A stretch of 64,000 nucleotides of DNA from Pseudomonas sp. MF4836 (GCF_002018875.1 NZ_MVOL01000002.1:620001-684000), one strand, 5' to 3'; positions 10,233 through 20,599 are shown, counted from the stretch's first letter. Made by a program: numbers and translations. The notes: generated by a model not told the origin, from the letters alone.

Positions 10233-11071
10233 AGATTCTCAGAGCAGTCGTGGCAGGCGGGTTGCTGATCCTGGGCAGCGGGTGCAGCAACCCGCCCCTG
10301 GTCTACGAGAATGCTCGCTTCGACAACCGCATGCTCTGCACCGAAGGCGCCAAGCGGGTCACGTTGATGCAGCGTTATTCCTTCGACCTGCCGGGGCCTT
10401 TTCGTCATGCGCCCTGCGGGACGATCACCAGCGGGTTTTATTATGAGAAGGGACTTGATGCTCTCTCCGTGGGGACGTCCGGAACCTTTTCCTATGGCGA
10501 TATCCAGGTGACGGCGTCCGGGCTCTATATGCGGGTCAACAGCTTTCTCAGTGGCAGGTCGGACGGGCTGCTCTATCCCAAGCAGGCGTTTAAGGACGAT
10601 CTGGTGGCCAGGCAGGCGTTGCCTTCCTATCACGGGGTCAAACCCAGCAGTTTCGATTGGGTGACACACCAGGGTTTTCAATGCCTGCGTACCTACGAGC
10701 GCTGGGAAGGGAAGGCGGTTGGCATTTTCGAGGATGAGGTCAAGTACTGGTGCTGGGAGCAGGAGAGCGGCTTGAAGCAGCCTTTCTACGTGCATGCGGG
10801 CCAGCGCCTGCCCTTGGGAACCAAGGGCTACGACCTGGATCAGGTCTTTATCGAACCGTTCTTCCAGAGCCTGAAAATCAATCGATTGCCCGCACCGGTG
10901 CTGGCCAAGGCGCAGGCGGATCTGCAAGCCTTCTGTAGCCACGTCAAGTCGCGTCTGGACAAGAACCTGCCCTGGGGCGATGACTACCCCGACAAGCGCC
11001 TGAACCTGACCTTTCTGCATTACTGCGGCTACGACGTGCCGCTGCCTGACTCGGCCGCGCCAGCGCTCTGA
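10229..11071 (+). CDS. Lipoprotein, candidate immunity protein for the upstream CdiA-like toxin (280 aa)
   Basis: The ATG overlaps the exoprotein stop codon (ATGA), which indicates translational coupling, as is usual for toxin-immunity pairs. The protein starts with a short basic n-region, a hydrophobic core and Cys20 in LGSGC. This is a slightly non-consensus lipobox and predicts a lipid anchor with Ser after the Cys. The mature part has several Cys residues (for example in RMLC, APCGT, FQCL, YWCW, AFCS, HYCG) and no domain I can name with certainty. If the exoprotein tip is a phospholipase that acts in the envelope, an envelope-anchored immunity protein would fit, as with T6SS lipase immunity proteins. 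The function is inferred from position and localisation only; it could also be an accessory lipoprotein. Confidence 0.8.
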   Translation: MKILRAVVAGGLLILGSGCSNPPLVYENARFDNRMLCTEGAKRVTLMQRYSFDLPGPFRHAPCGTITSGFYYEKGLDALSVGTSGTFSYGDIQVTASGLYMRVNSFLSGRSDGLLYPKQAFKDDLVARQALPSYHGVKPSSFDWVTHQGFQCLRTYERWEGKAVGIFEDEVKYWCWEQESGLKQPFYVHAGQRLPLGTKGYDLDQVFIEPFFQSLKINRLPAPVLAKAQADLQAFCSHVKSRLDKNLPWGDDYPDKRLNLTFLHYCGYDVPLPDSAAPAL

Positions 11072-11213
11072 TGGCACCATTGATTCGAACCAACGGCTGT
11101 CGCGACACTCTTGTAAATAATTGAGCCGCTTTCCTTACGGCGCCTGCCCCTATTCGTGCCCGGAGAACGCTGGCAGACTGCCAATCTTTTCAAGCCGTTC
11201 GTTTTGAGGCTAT

Positions 11214-12224
11214 ATGCCAACGTTTTCTCAGCGTCATCTGTTGTTGTTCAGTTGGGTCATCATTTTCGGCGGGTTGCTTCTGGTTCTGCCGCTGCGACTA
11301 TTGCCAAGCCTGCTGGCCGGGCTGCTGGTTTTCGAGCTGGTCAATATGCTCACCCCGCAGCTGCAACGGCTGATCGAAGGAAGACGCGCGCGTTGGCTGG
11401 CAGTGGCGTTGCTCGGCACCCTGGTGGTCAGCCTGCTGACGCTGCTGTTTGCCGGGGCCATCAGTTTTCTGCTGCACGAGGCGGAAAACCCAGGCGCTTC
11501 CCTGGATAAATTCATGGCCGTGGTCGACAAGGCGCGTGGCCAGCTGCCGCCGTTTCTCGACTCCTACCTGCCGGCCAGTGCCGCAGAATTCCAGGCCGCG
11601 ATTGGCGCCTGGGCCAGCAAGCATTTGAGTGAGTTGCAACTGGTGGGCAAGGACGCGGCCCATATGTTCGTGACCTTGCTGATCGGCATGGTGCTGGGGG
11701 CGATCATCGCCTTGCAGCGGGTGCCCGACCTGACCAAGCGCAAACCGTTGGCCGCTGCCCTGTTCGATCGCCTGCACCTGCTGGTCCAGGCGTTTCGCAA
11801 CATCGTGTTTGCCCAGATCAAGATTTCCCTGCTCAACACCTTCTTCACCGGGATCTTCCTCGCGGTGGTACTGCCGATGTTCGGGGTCAAGCTGCCGCTG
11901 ACCAAGACCCTGATTGTGCTGACCTTCCTCCTGGGCCTGCTGCCGGTAATCGGCAACCTGATCTCCAACACCCTGATCACCATAGTCGGGCTGTCACTGT
12001 CGATCTGGGTGGCGGTGGCGGCGCTGGGCTACCTGATCTTTATCCACAAGCTGGAATACTTCCTCAACGCGCGAATCGTCGGTGGGCAGATCAGTGCCAA
12101 GTCCTGGGAGTTGCTCCTGGCGATGCTGGTGTTCGAGGCCGCGTTCGGCCTGCCGGGGGTGGTGGCAGGGCCGATTTACTACGCCTACCTGAAAAGCGAG
12201 TTGAAGCTGGCGGGGCTGGTCTAG
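11214..12224 (+). CDS. AI-2E family transporter / PerM-like membrane protein (336 aa)
   Basis: A polytopic inner-membrane protein with an N-terminal pair of hydrophobic helices, a soluble loop (about residues 80-145) and a C-terminal group of helices. The spacing and the late LPVIGNLISN and GPIYYAYLK-like segments are those of the AI-2E (TqsA/PerM/YdiK) exporter family. Length matches the family (about 340-360). Some members export autoinducer-2 or act in sodium/proton exchange; the substrate here cannot be told from sequence. It stands alone on the plus strand, 142 bases after the lipoprotein gene, and converges with the gene ending at 12238. Confidence 0.85.
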   Translation: MPTFSQRHLLLFSWVIIFGGLLLVLPLRLLPSLLAGLLVFELVNMLTPQLQRLIEGRRARWLAVALLGTLVVSLLTLLFAGAISFLLHEAENPGASLDKFMAVVDKARGQLPPFLDSYLPASAAEFQAAIGAWASKHLSELQLVGKDAAHMFVTLLIGMVLGAIIALQRVPDLTKRKPLAAALFDRLHLLVQAFRNIVFAQIKISLLNTFFTGIFLAVVLPMFGVKLPLTKTLIVLTFLLGLLPVIGNLISNTLITIVGLSLSIWVAVAALGYLIFIHKLEYFLNARIVGGQISAKSWELLLAMLVFEAAFGLPGVVAGPIYYAYLKSELKLAGLV

Positions 12225-12237
12225 GCCGCCGCTTGCT

Positions 12238-13146
12238 TCAATTGCGCTTGTCGCCCTCATAGGTGACCGACTGGAGGCGATCAAGACCTGAGCCGATATG
12301 GAACGAGAACGGCCGGCCCAGTTGCTGGATCTTCTCGGCGCATTGAGCGTTCCAATCGTCGTTACGGTTATCGGGGCTGAAGTCGGCGGTTAGCAACTGT
12401 TCACCCAGGTTGGCGACTTCAATCGACAGTTGCAGCTTGGTCCGCAGCAGGTCGTCCTGAACCATGTCTTCGCTCCACAGGCGAATCTCGCCTTTGCGCA
12501 CGCTTTCGCGCAATTGGGTGTCCTTGACGATCATTTGGCCGGTCACGGTCTTTTTTCTATACCCCTGGCTGCGGTAGTTGATGCGCACATGCTCCGGTGA
12601 TTGCCCGGGAACTTGTTGCACGCTCACCGCGTTGAAGGGCAGGTCGCCGTCCAGTTGGCCCTGGATATTGCAGACGATTTCGACCGGAACCCCACTCTTG
12701 TTGTAATAGCCCAGTGCCCGGTCGAGCAGCAGGTAGCGCGCCGAAAGCCTGACCTCGGAGTTGATGGACAGGGTCAGGGTGGTCGGCTGCGGGGGCGCGT
12801 CCCCCGGCTGCGGTTCGAGTGTCATGTCGATGGCCATGCTGCTGGCCGTTCGCGCTTTGAGAATGTCATCGAACAGTGCGCGCAATGCCTCGCGCTGCTC
12901 GGGGCTCAGGCTGTCCTTGAGGGACAGATGAACCACTCGGCTGTCTTGCTCATCCAGCTCCAGCTCGACCTTTTCAGGATCGATGCCGCGGGCGCGAATC
13001 GCCTCCACCAACAAGGCGCTGACACTGCCATTGACCTGCTGGCCCTGGTACCCAACCGGCTGCTCGAAGTGCAGGGACATGAAGTCTTCCTTGCAGCCGG
13101 TCAGCAGCAGGGCGGCGAGCAGGGGCAACAGTTTGTACAGGTTCAT
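12238..13146 (-). CDS. Predicted lipoprotein of unknown function, downstream of yegD (302 aa)
   Basis: I chose the ATG at 13146 because it follows an AAGGAA ribosome-binding site and opens a clear lipoprotein signal (MNLYKLLPLLAALLLTGC, lipobox LTGC, Asp at +3 from KED). An in-frame start at 13188 would bury the signal. The mature part shows no domain I can name. It lies 59 bases downstream of the YegD gene on the same strand and probably shares its mRNA, so a role in envelope or protein quality control is possible but not shown. Confidence 0.75.
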   Translation of the reverse strand: MNLYKLLPLLAALLLTGCKEDFMSLHFEQPVGYQGQQVNGSVSALLVEAIRARGIDPEKVELELDEQDSRVVHLSLKDSLSPEQREALRALFDDILKARTASSMAIDMTLEPQPGDAPPQPTTLTLSINSEVRLSARYLLLDRALGYYNKSGVPVEIVCNIQGQLDGDLPFNAVSVQQVPGQSPEHVRINYRSQGYRKKTVTGQMIVKDTQLRESVRKGEIRLWSEDMVQDDLLRTKLQLSIEVANLGEQLLTADFSPDNRNDDWNAQCAEKIQQLGRPFSFHIGSGLDRLQSVTYEGDKRN

Positions 13147-13205
13147 CGTTTCGGTTCCTTGCGAAAATTTTCCCCAGCCCTGGGGCACGACGGTCGAGCG
13201 GGTTT

Positions 13206-14471
13206 CTAGCCGTAGCGCTTCCTGGCTTCAATCGCCAGACCGCTGCCGATGCTGCCGAAGATGTTGCCTTCGACGTGGCGGGCATTGGGCAGCATGGCCG
13301 AGATGCTCTGGCGCAGGGCCGGGATGCCGCTGGAACCGCCGGTGAAGAACACCGTGTCGACCTGGGCCACATCGACGCTGGCATCGTCCAGCAACTGGGT
13401 CACGCTGTTGCGGATGCGCTCCAGCAAGTTGTCGATGGCCGACTCGAACAGCGCCCGGCTCAGCTCCACGCTCAACCCCGGCTCGATACGGTCCAGGGGC
13501 ACGTGGCGGCTGTCGGTGTGGGTCAGCTGGATCTTGGTTTCCTCGACTTCCATCGCCAGCCAGTGGCCGGCACGCTGCTCGATCAGCTTGAACAGGCGGT
13601 CGATGCCACCGGTGTCTTCGATGTCGTAGCGCATGCTGCCCAGGGCCAGCTGGGATTTTTGCGAGTACACCGAGTTGATGGTGTGCCAGGTCGCCAGGTT
13701 CATGTGGTGGCTGGTGGGCATGTAGGCGCCGCTTTTCATCCGGCTGCCGTAGCCGAACAGCGGCATCAGGCCTTGCAGGCTCAATTGCTTGTCGAAATCG
13801 GTACCGCCGATGTGCACGCCACCGGTGGCCAGGATGTCGTCGTGGCGGTTGTCCAGGTCGCGGCGCTCGGGGGCCAGGCGTACCAGGGAGAAGTCGGACG
13901 TACCACCGCCGATGTCGACGATCAGCACCAGTTCTTCGCGTTCGATGGTCGACTCGTAGTCGAAGGCTGCGGCGATGGGTTCGTACTGGAAGGACACTTC
14001 CTTGAAGCCCAGCTTGCGCGCCACCTCCACCAGGGTGTTTTCAGCTTCCTGGTCGGCGGCGGCATCGTCATCGACGAAGAACACCGGGCGACCCAGGACC
14101 ACTTCCTCGAATTCCCGACCGGCGGCGGTTTCCGCGCGGGCCTTGAGTTGGCCGATAAACAGGCCCAGCAGGTCCTTGAAGGGCATCGCCGTGCCCAGCA
14201 CGCTGGTGTCGTGCTTGATCAGCTTGGAGCCCAGCAGGCTTTTCAGCGAGCGCATCAGGCGGCCTTCATAGCCTTCCAGGTACTCGTGCAACGCCAGGCG
14301 ACCGTACACCGGGCGACGTTCTTCGATATTGAAGAACACCACCGAGGGCAGGGTGATCTTGTCATCCTCCAGCGCGATAAGCGTTTCCATGCCGGGGCGC
14401 AGCCAGCCGACAGTGGAGTTGGACGTGCCAAAGTCGATACCGCAGGCACGGGCCGGAGATGCGTTTTTCAT
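13206..14471 (-). CDS. yegD: YegD-like Hsp70 family chaperone/ATPase (421 aa)
   Basis: An Hsp70/actin-fold protein: the N-terminal GIDFGTSNSTVG phosphate-1 loop, the DIGGGTSDFSLV phosphate-2 loop, and the late FFTGGSSGIPAL adenosine motif are all present. At 421 residues it lacks the DnaK substrate-binding domain and lid, as in E. coli YegD. I chose the ATG at 14471; an in-frame TTG at 14480 would add three residues. It is followed by a lipoprotein gene on the same strand and is divergent from cbpA, which encodes a J-domain protein, so the two promoters share the 14472-14771 interval. Client proteins are unknown. Confidence 0.9.
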   Translation of the reverse strand: MKNASPARACGIDFGTSNSTVGWLRPGMETLIALEDDKITLPSVVFFNIEERRPVYGRLALHEYLEGYEGRLMRSLKSLLGSKLIKHDTSVLGTAMPFKDLLGLFIGQLKARAETAAGREFEEVVLGRPVFFVDDDAAADQEAENTLVEVARKLGFKEVSFQYEPIAAAFDYESTIEREELVLIVDIGGGTSDFSLVRLAPERRDLDNRHDDILATGGVHIGGTDFDKQLSLQGLMPLFGYGSRMKSGAYMPTSHHMNLATWHTINSVYSQKSQLALGSMRYDIEDTGGIDRLFKLIEQRAGHWLAMEVEETKIQLTHTDSRHVPLDRIEPGLSVELSRALFESAIDNLLERIRNSVTQLLDDASVDVAQVDTVFFTGGSSGIPALRQSISAMLPNARHVEGNIFGSIGSGLAIEARKRYG

Positions 14472-14771
14472 GTCTTTCAAGTTCCGGTTAAAAAACGGCC
14501 GCGCAGTGTATGCCAGTCGCTGGCAGATTCGAAGGCCGACTATCCGCTAAATCGAAACCTTTTCCTGCCTTGAAAGACTATTCTTCACCCCAAACTTGCA
14601 GGCATGAGCCGGGCAATCACCGGGCGCTCGCAAGAACCGCCGGCGATTGCCGATAAACTTTTGATGCGCCGCACCAGTCAACGGGTTGAGATTGATCAAT
14701 CCTTATGCTGCCAATGAGAGCATGCTGCACTGTATGCCGCGCGATATTGATAACGGATGGTGATTCCCTCG

Positions 14772-15716
14772 ATGGACTTCAAAGACTATTACAAGATTCT
14801 CGGTGTGGAACCGACGGCGGACGACAAGGCGATCAAAGCGGCCTATCGCAAGCTGGCGCGCAAGTACCACCCTGACGTCAGCAAGGAAAAGGACGCCGAG
14901 GCAAAGTTCAAGGACGCCTCGGAAGCCTATGAAGCGCTGAAAAGTGCCGACAAACGCGCCGAATACGACGAAATGCGCAAATACGGCCAGCACGGCCAAC
15001 CGTTCCAGGGGCCGCCGGGCTGGCAGGGCCGTGGCGGTTTTGGCGGTGGCCAGGATACCGGCGACTTTTCGGACTTCTTCAGTTCGATCTTCGGTAACCG
15101 TGGCCCGGGCTTTGGTGGTGGTGAACAATCGCGGCGCAGCGCCGGACGTCGTGGACAGGATGTGGAAATGGAACTGCCGATCTTTCTTGAAGAAACCCTC
15201 TCTGCCGAGTCGAAGAAGATCAGCTTCCAGGTGCCGCAGTACAACGCCGCCGGCCAGCATGTGAGCAACACCAGCAAGAGCCTGAACGTGAAAATCCCGG
15301 CCGGGGTCAGCGATGGCGAGCGTATCCGCCTCAAGGGCCAGGGCGCGCCGGGTGTGGGCGGTGGGGCCAATGGTGACCTGTACCTGACCATTCGCTTCGC
15401 CCCGCACCCGAAATTCGACGTCGAAGGCGAGAACCTGATCATCACCTTGCCCCTGGCTCCGTGGGAGCTGGCGCTGGGTACCGAGGTCGCGGTGCCGACC
15501 CTGACCGGCAAGATCAACCTCAAGGTGCCGGCCGGCAGCCAGAACGGCCAGCGCATGCGCGCCAAGGGCCATGGCTTGCTGAACAAGGCCGGCGAGCGTG
15601 GTTCGCTGTTCGTCCAGCTCAAGGCGGTGATGCCGAAACAGGCTGACGATGACGTCAAGGCGTTGTGGCAGGAGCTGGCGAAAAAGGCGGCGTTCGACCC
15701 ACGGGAACATTTTTGA
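14772..15716 (+). CDS. cbpA: CbpA, curved-DNA-binding J-domain co-chaperone (314 aa)
   Basis: A DnaJ-class co-chaperone without the zinc-finger domain: J domain at residues 1-70 with the HPD motif at 33-35, a Gly/Phe-rich linker (about 75-125), then the two C-terminal peptide-binding subdomains. This is the CbpA layout; it stimulates DnaK ATPase and binds curved DNA. I chose the ATG at 14772 because [12 protein letters not shown] aligns with the CbpA start; an in-frame ATG at 14757 is possible and neither has a strong ribosome-binding site. The next gene, 22 bases on, encodes its modulator CbpM. Confidence 0.93.
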   Translation: MDFKDYYKILGVEPTADDKAIKAAYRKLARKYHPDVSKEKDAEAKFKDASEAYEALKSADKRAEYDEMRKYGQHGQPFQGPPGWQGRGGFGGGQDTGDFSDFFSSIFGNRGPGFGGGEQSRRSAGRRGQDVEMELPIFLEETLSAESKKISFQVPQYNAAGQHVSNTSKSLNVKIPAGVSDGERIRLKGQGAPGVGGGANGDLYLTIRFAPHPKFDVEGENLIITLPLAPWELALGTEVAVPTLTGKINLKVPAGSQNGQRMRAKGHGLLNKAGERGSLFVQLKAVMPKQADDDVKALWQELAKKAAFDPREHF

Positions 15717-15738
15717 TTCGAGAATGGAGTAGCTGAGT

Positions 15739-16041
15739 ATGAGTACCCTGATCGTTCAGCTGGACATGGAAGAATTCTGTGAGGTGACCGACCTGTCGGC
15801 CGCTTACGTGATCGAAATCGTCGAACACGGGATCCTCGAACCTCAGGGCCAGGCGCCCAAGGATTGGCGTTTCAACGATTACCAGCTGGCCCTGGCCAAG
15901 CGCGCGGCCATCCTGCACCGCGACCTGGAACTGGAGTGGCAAGGCGTGGCCCTGGCCCTGGACCTGCTGGATGAAGTGCGCGAACTGCGCGCGGAAAATC
16001 GCATGCTCAAACAACGCCTGGGGCGCCTGGTCCTCGACTGA
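15739..16041 (+). CDS. cbpM: CbpM, modulator of CbpA (100 aa)
   Basis: A short MerR-like protein (about 100 residues) with an N-terminal winged-helix-like segment, including TDLSAAYVIEIVEHGILEP, and a C-terminal coiled-coil-like stretch (LLDEVRELRAENRMLKQRL). In E. coli CbpM binds the J domain of CbpA and blocks both its co-chaperone and DNA-binding activity. Position directly after cbpA, in the same orientation with a 22-base gap and a GGAG site, supports the assignment. Confidence 0.9.
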   Translation: MSTLIVQLDMEEFCEVTDLSAAYVIEIVEHGILEPQGQAPKDWRFNDYQLALAKRAAILHRDLELEWQGVALALDLLDEVRELRAENRMLKQRLGRLVLD

Positions 16042-16042
16042 C

Positions 16043-16078
16043 CTGTAGCCGCTGCCGAAGCCTCGGGCCGCGTTCGGA
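16043..16078. repeat. REP-like sequence, single arm (CTGTAGCCGCTGCCGAAG family)
   Basis: This spacer sequence begins CTGTAGCCGCTGCCGA, the same opening as the paired element near 32469 and similar to the one near 26131. No complementary arm is visible downstream, so it is a singlet. It follows the stop codon of cbpM. Confidence 0.55.
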
Positions 16079-16091
16079 CGCTGGCCCTGAT

Positions 16092-16134
16092 AAACATCGC
16101 GGATGTTTCAGGAAAACGTCGGCGCCTTGGCGCC
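16092..16134. terminator. Two hairpins in the convergent cbpM/histidine-kinase spacer
   Basis: AAACATC-GCG-GATGTTT (16092-16108) is a perfect 7-bp stem with a 3-base loop, and GGCGCC-TT-GGCGCC (16121-16134) is a second perfect stem. GAAAAC and GTTTTC flank the second one. The two genes converge here, so these may end transcription from both sides. Neither has a long T tract, so the terminator call is weak. Confidence 0.35.
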
Positions 16135-16145
16135 CAGTTGTGTTT

Positions 16146-17285
16146 TCAGGGCTGTGCCCGGGAAACCCGGGGCAGGGTGACGGTGAAGGTGGTACCGTCG
16201 CTTTCGTTGGAGCTGACTTCGATGCTGCCCTGGTGCGCGCTGACCACTTCCTTGACGATAAACAACCCCAGGCCAAGGCTGGTGGAGGGAGTGCCGAGTT
16301 CTTCACTGGCGCTGCGCACCAGGGGGTCGAACAAAGTGCTCAGGGCGTCCTTGGGGATGGGCGTGCCGTAGTTGTGCACCGTCAGCAACACCTGTTCGGC
16401 GCCGCCGGTGATGGTCACGGTCACGGTGCGGCTGTTGTTTCCGTGCTGCAGCGCATTGCCGATCAGGTTCTGCAGCATCTGTTCGATGCGCCCGCGATCC
16501 CAGATGCCGTGGCCATCACCGTGGAAATTCAGCGAGGGGGAGCAATCGGGCTGCCCGGCGCAGGCTTCATCCATGGCCGCTTTGGCGGCGCTGGCCAGGT
16601 CCATCGGTGCCGGCTCGATCGGCAAGCCGCTGCCCAGCCGGCTGCGCACAAACTCCAGCAAGTCACTGACCATCGCCCCCATGTGTCGCGCGCCGCTCTT
16701 GATCCGCGCCACGTAGGCCAGGCCCTCGGCGTCCAGCGCGACACGCCGCGCCAGCATCTCGGTGGACATGCTCACGGCCTGCAACGGCGCGCGCAGGTCA
16801 TGACCGAGAATCGCCAGGAAGATATCCCGCGAGCGATCGACCTGTTCGGCATAGGCCGCGGTGGACTCGGCCAGCGCTTCGTCGATGGCTTCGTTGAAGC
16901 GGATCATGTCCTGGAAGTACATCAGGTCCGGTGATTCCAGGCTGCCCACCCACAGGCGGATCACGCAGGCGCGCAGGTGGCGAAATTCGGAGGTCATCTG
17001 CGCCAGGTCAAAGCCCACGGTGTGCCGCAGTTCTCCATGGCTGGCGGCGGCCTCATCCAGGCTTGGGGTTTTTTCCGGCCCTTCGCCCTTGGCCTTGGCC
17101 TGTTGTTCATGGGCGGTCTGGGCGGTGCGCATGTCGCGCGCAGCGGCCAGCAGGATCGATTTTGCGTGATCGCGCAATTGCAGGCGGGTCATGGAGTCGG
17201 CGGCAGGGGCGATGGATTTCGCAAACTGCTCCCATTCATCAACGATTCGATCAACGTGTTGCACGATGAAATCGGACAGGCGCAT
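16146..17285 (-). CDS. Sensor histidine kinase with RsbRD-type N-terminal domain (379 aa)
   Basis: A soluble histidine kinase. The N-terminal part (about 1-140) resembles the RsbRD sensor domain (FIVQHVDRIVDEWEQFAKS start). It is followed by HisKA with the H-box FLAILGHDLRAPLQ (phosphoacceptor His162) and an HATPase domain with the N-box LIGNALQHG and the late GLGLFIVKEV G-box. No transmembrane segment is seen. I chose the ATG at 17285; an upstream in-frame start at 17327 is less like the family. No response-regulator gene is adjacent, so this is an orphan kinase whose partner and signal cannot be told. Confidence 0.88.
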   Translation of the reverse strand: MRLSDFIVQHVDRIVDEWEQFAKSIAPAADSMTRLQLRDHAKSILLAAARDMRTAQTAHEQQAKAKGEGPEKTPSLDEAAASHGELRHTVGFDLAQMTSEFRHLRACVIRLWVGSLESPDLMYFQDMIRFNEAIDEALAESTAAYAEQVDRSRDIFLAILGHDLRAPLQAVSMSTEMLARRVALDAEGLAYVARIKSGARHMGAMVSDLLEFVRSRLGSGLPIEPAPMDLASAAKAAMDEACAGQPDCSPSLNFHGDGHGIWDRGRIEQMLQNLIGNALQHGNNSRTVTVTITGGAEQVLLTVHNYGTPIPKDALSTLFDPLVRSASEELGTPSTSLGLGLFIVKEVVSAHQGSIEVSSNESDGTTFTVTLPRVSRAQP

Positions 17286-17397
17286 AGCCGGGAACCCTGC
17301 AGGCAATTGTGAGAAATCGAGTGGCATCTTAGCGCCAAACCGGGGTTTTCAAAACTCGCGCTGCCAAACAGGGTTCCGGGCTGATCAGTGCAGGGTT

Positions 17398-19098
17398 CTA
17401 GAAGAGAAAATAACGTTGTGCCATGGGTAGCACCTCCGCCGGTTCACACCACAGCAGCACACCATCGGCCTTGACCTGATAGGTCTGCGGGTCGACATCG
17501 ATCTGTGGCAGGTAGTCGTTGTGGATCAAGTCGGTCTTTTGCACCTGGCGACAGCCCTTGACTACCGCGATGCGTTTTTTCAGGCCCAGGGTCTCGGGCA
17601 CGCCGGCGTCCAGGGCCGCCTGGCTGATAAAGGTCAGGCTGGTGGCATGCCGGCTGCCGCCAAAGCTGGCGAACATCGGGCGGTAATGCACCGGCTGCGG
17701 GGTTGGGATCGAAGCGTTGGCGTCGCCCATCAGGCTGGCGGCAATCGCCCCGCCCTTGAGGATCAGGGTCGGCTTGACCCCGAAAAACGCCGGGCGCCAC
17801 AGCACCAGGTCTGCCCACTTGCCGACTTCGATCGAGCCCACTTCGTGGCTGATGCCGTGGGTGATCGCCGGGTTGATGGTGTATTTGGCGATGTAGCGCT
17901 TGACCCGGAAGTTGCTGTTGCCCTCGCCGTCGCCCGGCAGCGGACCGCGCTGCTTGTGCATCTTGTCGGCGGTCTGCCAGGTGCGGGTGATGACTTCGCC
18001 GACCCGGCCCATGGCCTGGCTGTCGGAGCTGATCATGGAGAACGCGCCCAGGTCGTGGAGGATGTCTTCGGCGGCGATGGTCTCGCGGCGAATGCGGCTT
18101 TCGGCAAAGGCCACGTCTTCGGCGATGCTTGGGTCCAGGTGATGGCAGACCATCAGCATGTCCAGGTGCTCGTCGATGGTGTTGCGGGTGAAGGGCCGGG
18201 TCGGGTTGGTCGAGCTCGGCAACACGTTGGCAAAACCGCAGGCCTTGATGATGTCCGGCGCATGGCCGCCACCGGCACCTTCGGTGTGGTAGGTGTGAAT
18301 GGTGCGGCCCTTGAAGGCGGCCAGGGTGGTTTCGACGAAGCCCGACTCGTTGAGGGTGTCGGTGTGGATCGCCACCTGGACGTCGTACTGGTCGGCGACG
18401 CTCAGGCAGTTGTCGATGGCCGCGGGGGTGGTGCCCCAGTCTTCATGCAGCTTGAGGCCGATGGCCCCGGCCTTGACCTGCTCGATCAAGGGCTCCGGCA
18501 GGCTGGCGTTGCCCTTGCCGGTAAAGCCGATGTTCATCGCGAAGGCGTCGGCGGCCTGGAGCATGCGCGCCATGTGCCAGGGTCCCGAGGTGCAGGTGGT
18601 GGCGTTGGTTCCGGTGGCTGGCCCGGTGCCGCCGCCGATCATGGTGGTGACGCCGCTCATCAGCGCTTCTTCGATCTGCTGCGGGCAGATGAAGTGGATA
18701 TGGGTGTCGATGCCGCCGGCGGTGAGGATCATGCCTTCGCCGGCGATGACTTCGGTGCTGGCGCCGATGGCGATGGTCACGTTGGGTTGGATGTCCGGGT
18801 TGCCGGCCTTGCCGATGGCGGCGATGCGCCCGTCCTTGAGGCCGACATCGGCCTTGACGATGCCCCAGTGGTCGATGATCAGGGCGTTGGTGATCAGGGT
18901 GTCGACCACCTCGGCCGCCAGCAACTGGCCCTGGCCCATGCCGTCACGGATCACCTTGCCACCGCCGAACTTCACTTCTTCGCCGTAGGTGGTGAAGTCC
19001 TTTTCCACTTCAATCCACAGCTCGGTATCGGCCAGCCGCACCTTGTCGCCGACGGTGGGGCCGAACATGTCGGCGTAGGCCTCGCGGGAAATGCGCAT
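17398..19098 (-). CDS. ureC: Urease subunit alpha (UreC, 566 aa)
   Basis: The catalytic nickel subunit of urease (urea to ammonia and carbamate). Visible active-site features: the HIH nickel ligands His133 and His135, the lysine that is carbamylated (in [10 protein letters not shown]), and the flap Cys-His-His (MVCHHLDP). Length matches UreC (566-567). I chose the ATG at 19098, preceded by GAGGACCGAGGA, since [15 protein letters not shown] is the family start. It is the last gene of the urt-ure operon and lies 116 bases after ureB, a gap filled by an inverted repeat. No ureE, ureF or ureG lies in the window, so the nickel-loading GTPase genes must be elsewhere. Confidence 0.98.
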   Translation of the reverse strand: MRISREAYADMFGPTVGDKVRLADTELWIEVEKDFTTYGEEVKFGGGKVIRDGMGQGQLLAAEVVDTLITNALIIDHWGIVKADVGLKDGRIAAIGKAGNPDIQPNVTIAIGASTEVIAGEGMILTAGGIDTHIHFICPQQIEEALMSGVTTMIGGGTGPATGTNATTCTSGPWHMARMLQAADAFAMNIGFTGKGNASLPEPLIEQVKAGAIGLKLHEDWGTTPAAIDNCLSVADQYDVQVAIHTDTLNESGFVETTLAAFKGRTIHTYHTEGAGGGHAPDIIKACGFANVLPSSTNPTRPFTRNTIDEHLDMLMVCHHLDPSIAEDVAFAESRIRRETIAAEDILHDLGAFSMISSDSQAMGRVGEVITRTWQTADKMHKQRGPLPGDGEGNSNFRVKRYIAKYTINPAITHGISHEVGSIEVGKWADLVLWRPAFFGVKPTLILKGGAIAASLMGDANASIPTPQPVHYRPMFASFGGSRHATSLTFISQAALDAGVPETLGLKKRIAVVKGCRQVQKTDLIHNDYLPQIDVDPQTYQVKADGVLLWCEPAEVLPMAQRYFLF

Positions 19099-19117
19099 TC
19101 CTCGGTCCTCGGAAATA

Positions 19118-19211
19118 AGCGGCAAGCTTTAAGCTGCCCGCTGCAAGAAAAATCAAAAGCTATCGATAGCGCCGCAAATGGCTGTTACTTGCCGCTTGAA
19201 GCTTGAAGCTG
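19118..19211. repeat. Intercistronic inverted repeat between ureB and ureC (copy 1)
   Basis: The arms AGCGGCAAG (19118-19126) and CTTGCCGCT (19188-19196) are perfect complements, and both are followed by AGCTT/AAGCT-rich sequence. The same arms with the same flanking words recur between urtE and urtD. The element lies inside the operon, so it could tune mRNA stability or expression between genes. Confidence 0.6.
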
Positions 19212-19214
19212 CGC

Positions 19215-20056
<842 letters not shown>

Positions 20057-20590
20057 TCACTCCTTGTCGATGGCGGGCGGCAGCGCCCCGGGGTTGAGGA
20101 TCAGTTGCATGAAGGTCAGGTCCAGCCAGCGTCCGAACTTGGTGCCTACTTGAGGCATCTGTCCGGTGGTGATGAAACCCAGACGCTGGTGCAGGCGGAT
20201 CGAAGCCTCGTTGCCGCTTTCGATGGCTGCGACCATTACGTGCTTGTCACAGCCCCGGGCGCGTTCGATCAGTGCTTCCATCAGGCGTGGGCCAAGGCCG
20301 TTGCCGCGCTGGTCGTCGCGCACGTACACCGAGTGTTCGACGCTGTGGCGAAAGCCGTCGAACGGTCGCCAGTCGCCGAACGAAGCGTAGCCGAGCACCA
20401 CCTCGTCGGCGTTGATGATCACCAGGATCGGATAGCCCTGGGCCTGCCGGGCGCTGAACCAGGCCTGGCGGTTGCCCAGGTCCACGGGCTGCTCGTTCCA
20501 GATCGCCGTGGTAGTGCGCACAGCGTCGTTGTAGATGTCACGGATCGCCGGCAGGTCGGCATGCAGTGCATCGCGGATGCGGTAAGTCAT
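20057..20590 (-). CDS. GNAT acetyltransferase, phosphinothricin/methionine-sulfoximine type (177 aa)
   Basis: A GNAT protein of the Pat/Bar-like group: it opens with YRIRDALHADLPAIRDIYNDAV and has the substrate loop TTAIWNEQPVDL and the CoA loop VRDDQRGNGLGPRLM. The P. aeruginosa counterpart in the same operon position (PA4866, PitA) acetylates methionine sulfoximine and methionine sulfone, glutamine-synthetase inhibitors. That would fit a nitrogen-assimilation operon. It lies nine bases after ureA. Substrate by orthology is inferred, not shown. Confidence 0.92.
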   Translation of the reverse strand: MTYRIRDALHADLPAIRDIYNDAVRTTTAIWNEQPVDLGNRQAWFSARQAQGYPILVIINADEVVLGYASFGDWRPFDGFRHSVEHSVYVRDDQRGNGLGPRLMEALIERARGCDKHVMVAAIESGNEASIRLHQRLGFITTGQMPQVGTKFGRWLDLTFMQLILNPGALPPAIDKE

Positions 20591-20599
20591 GGCGCGGCC

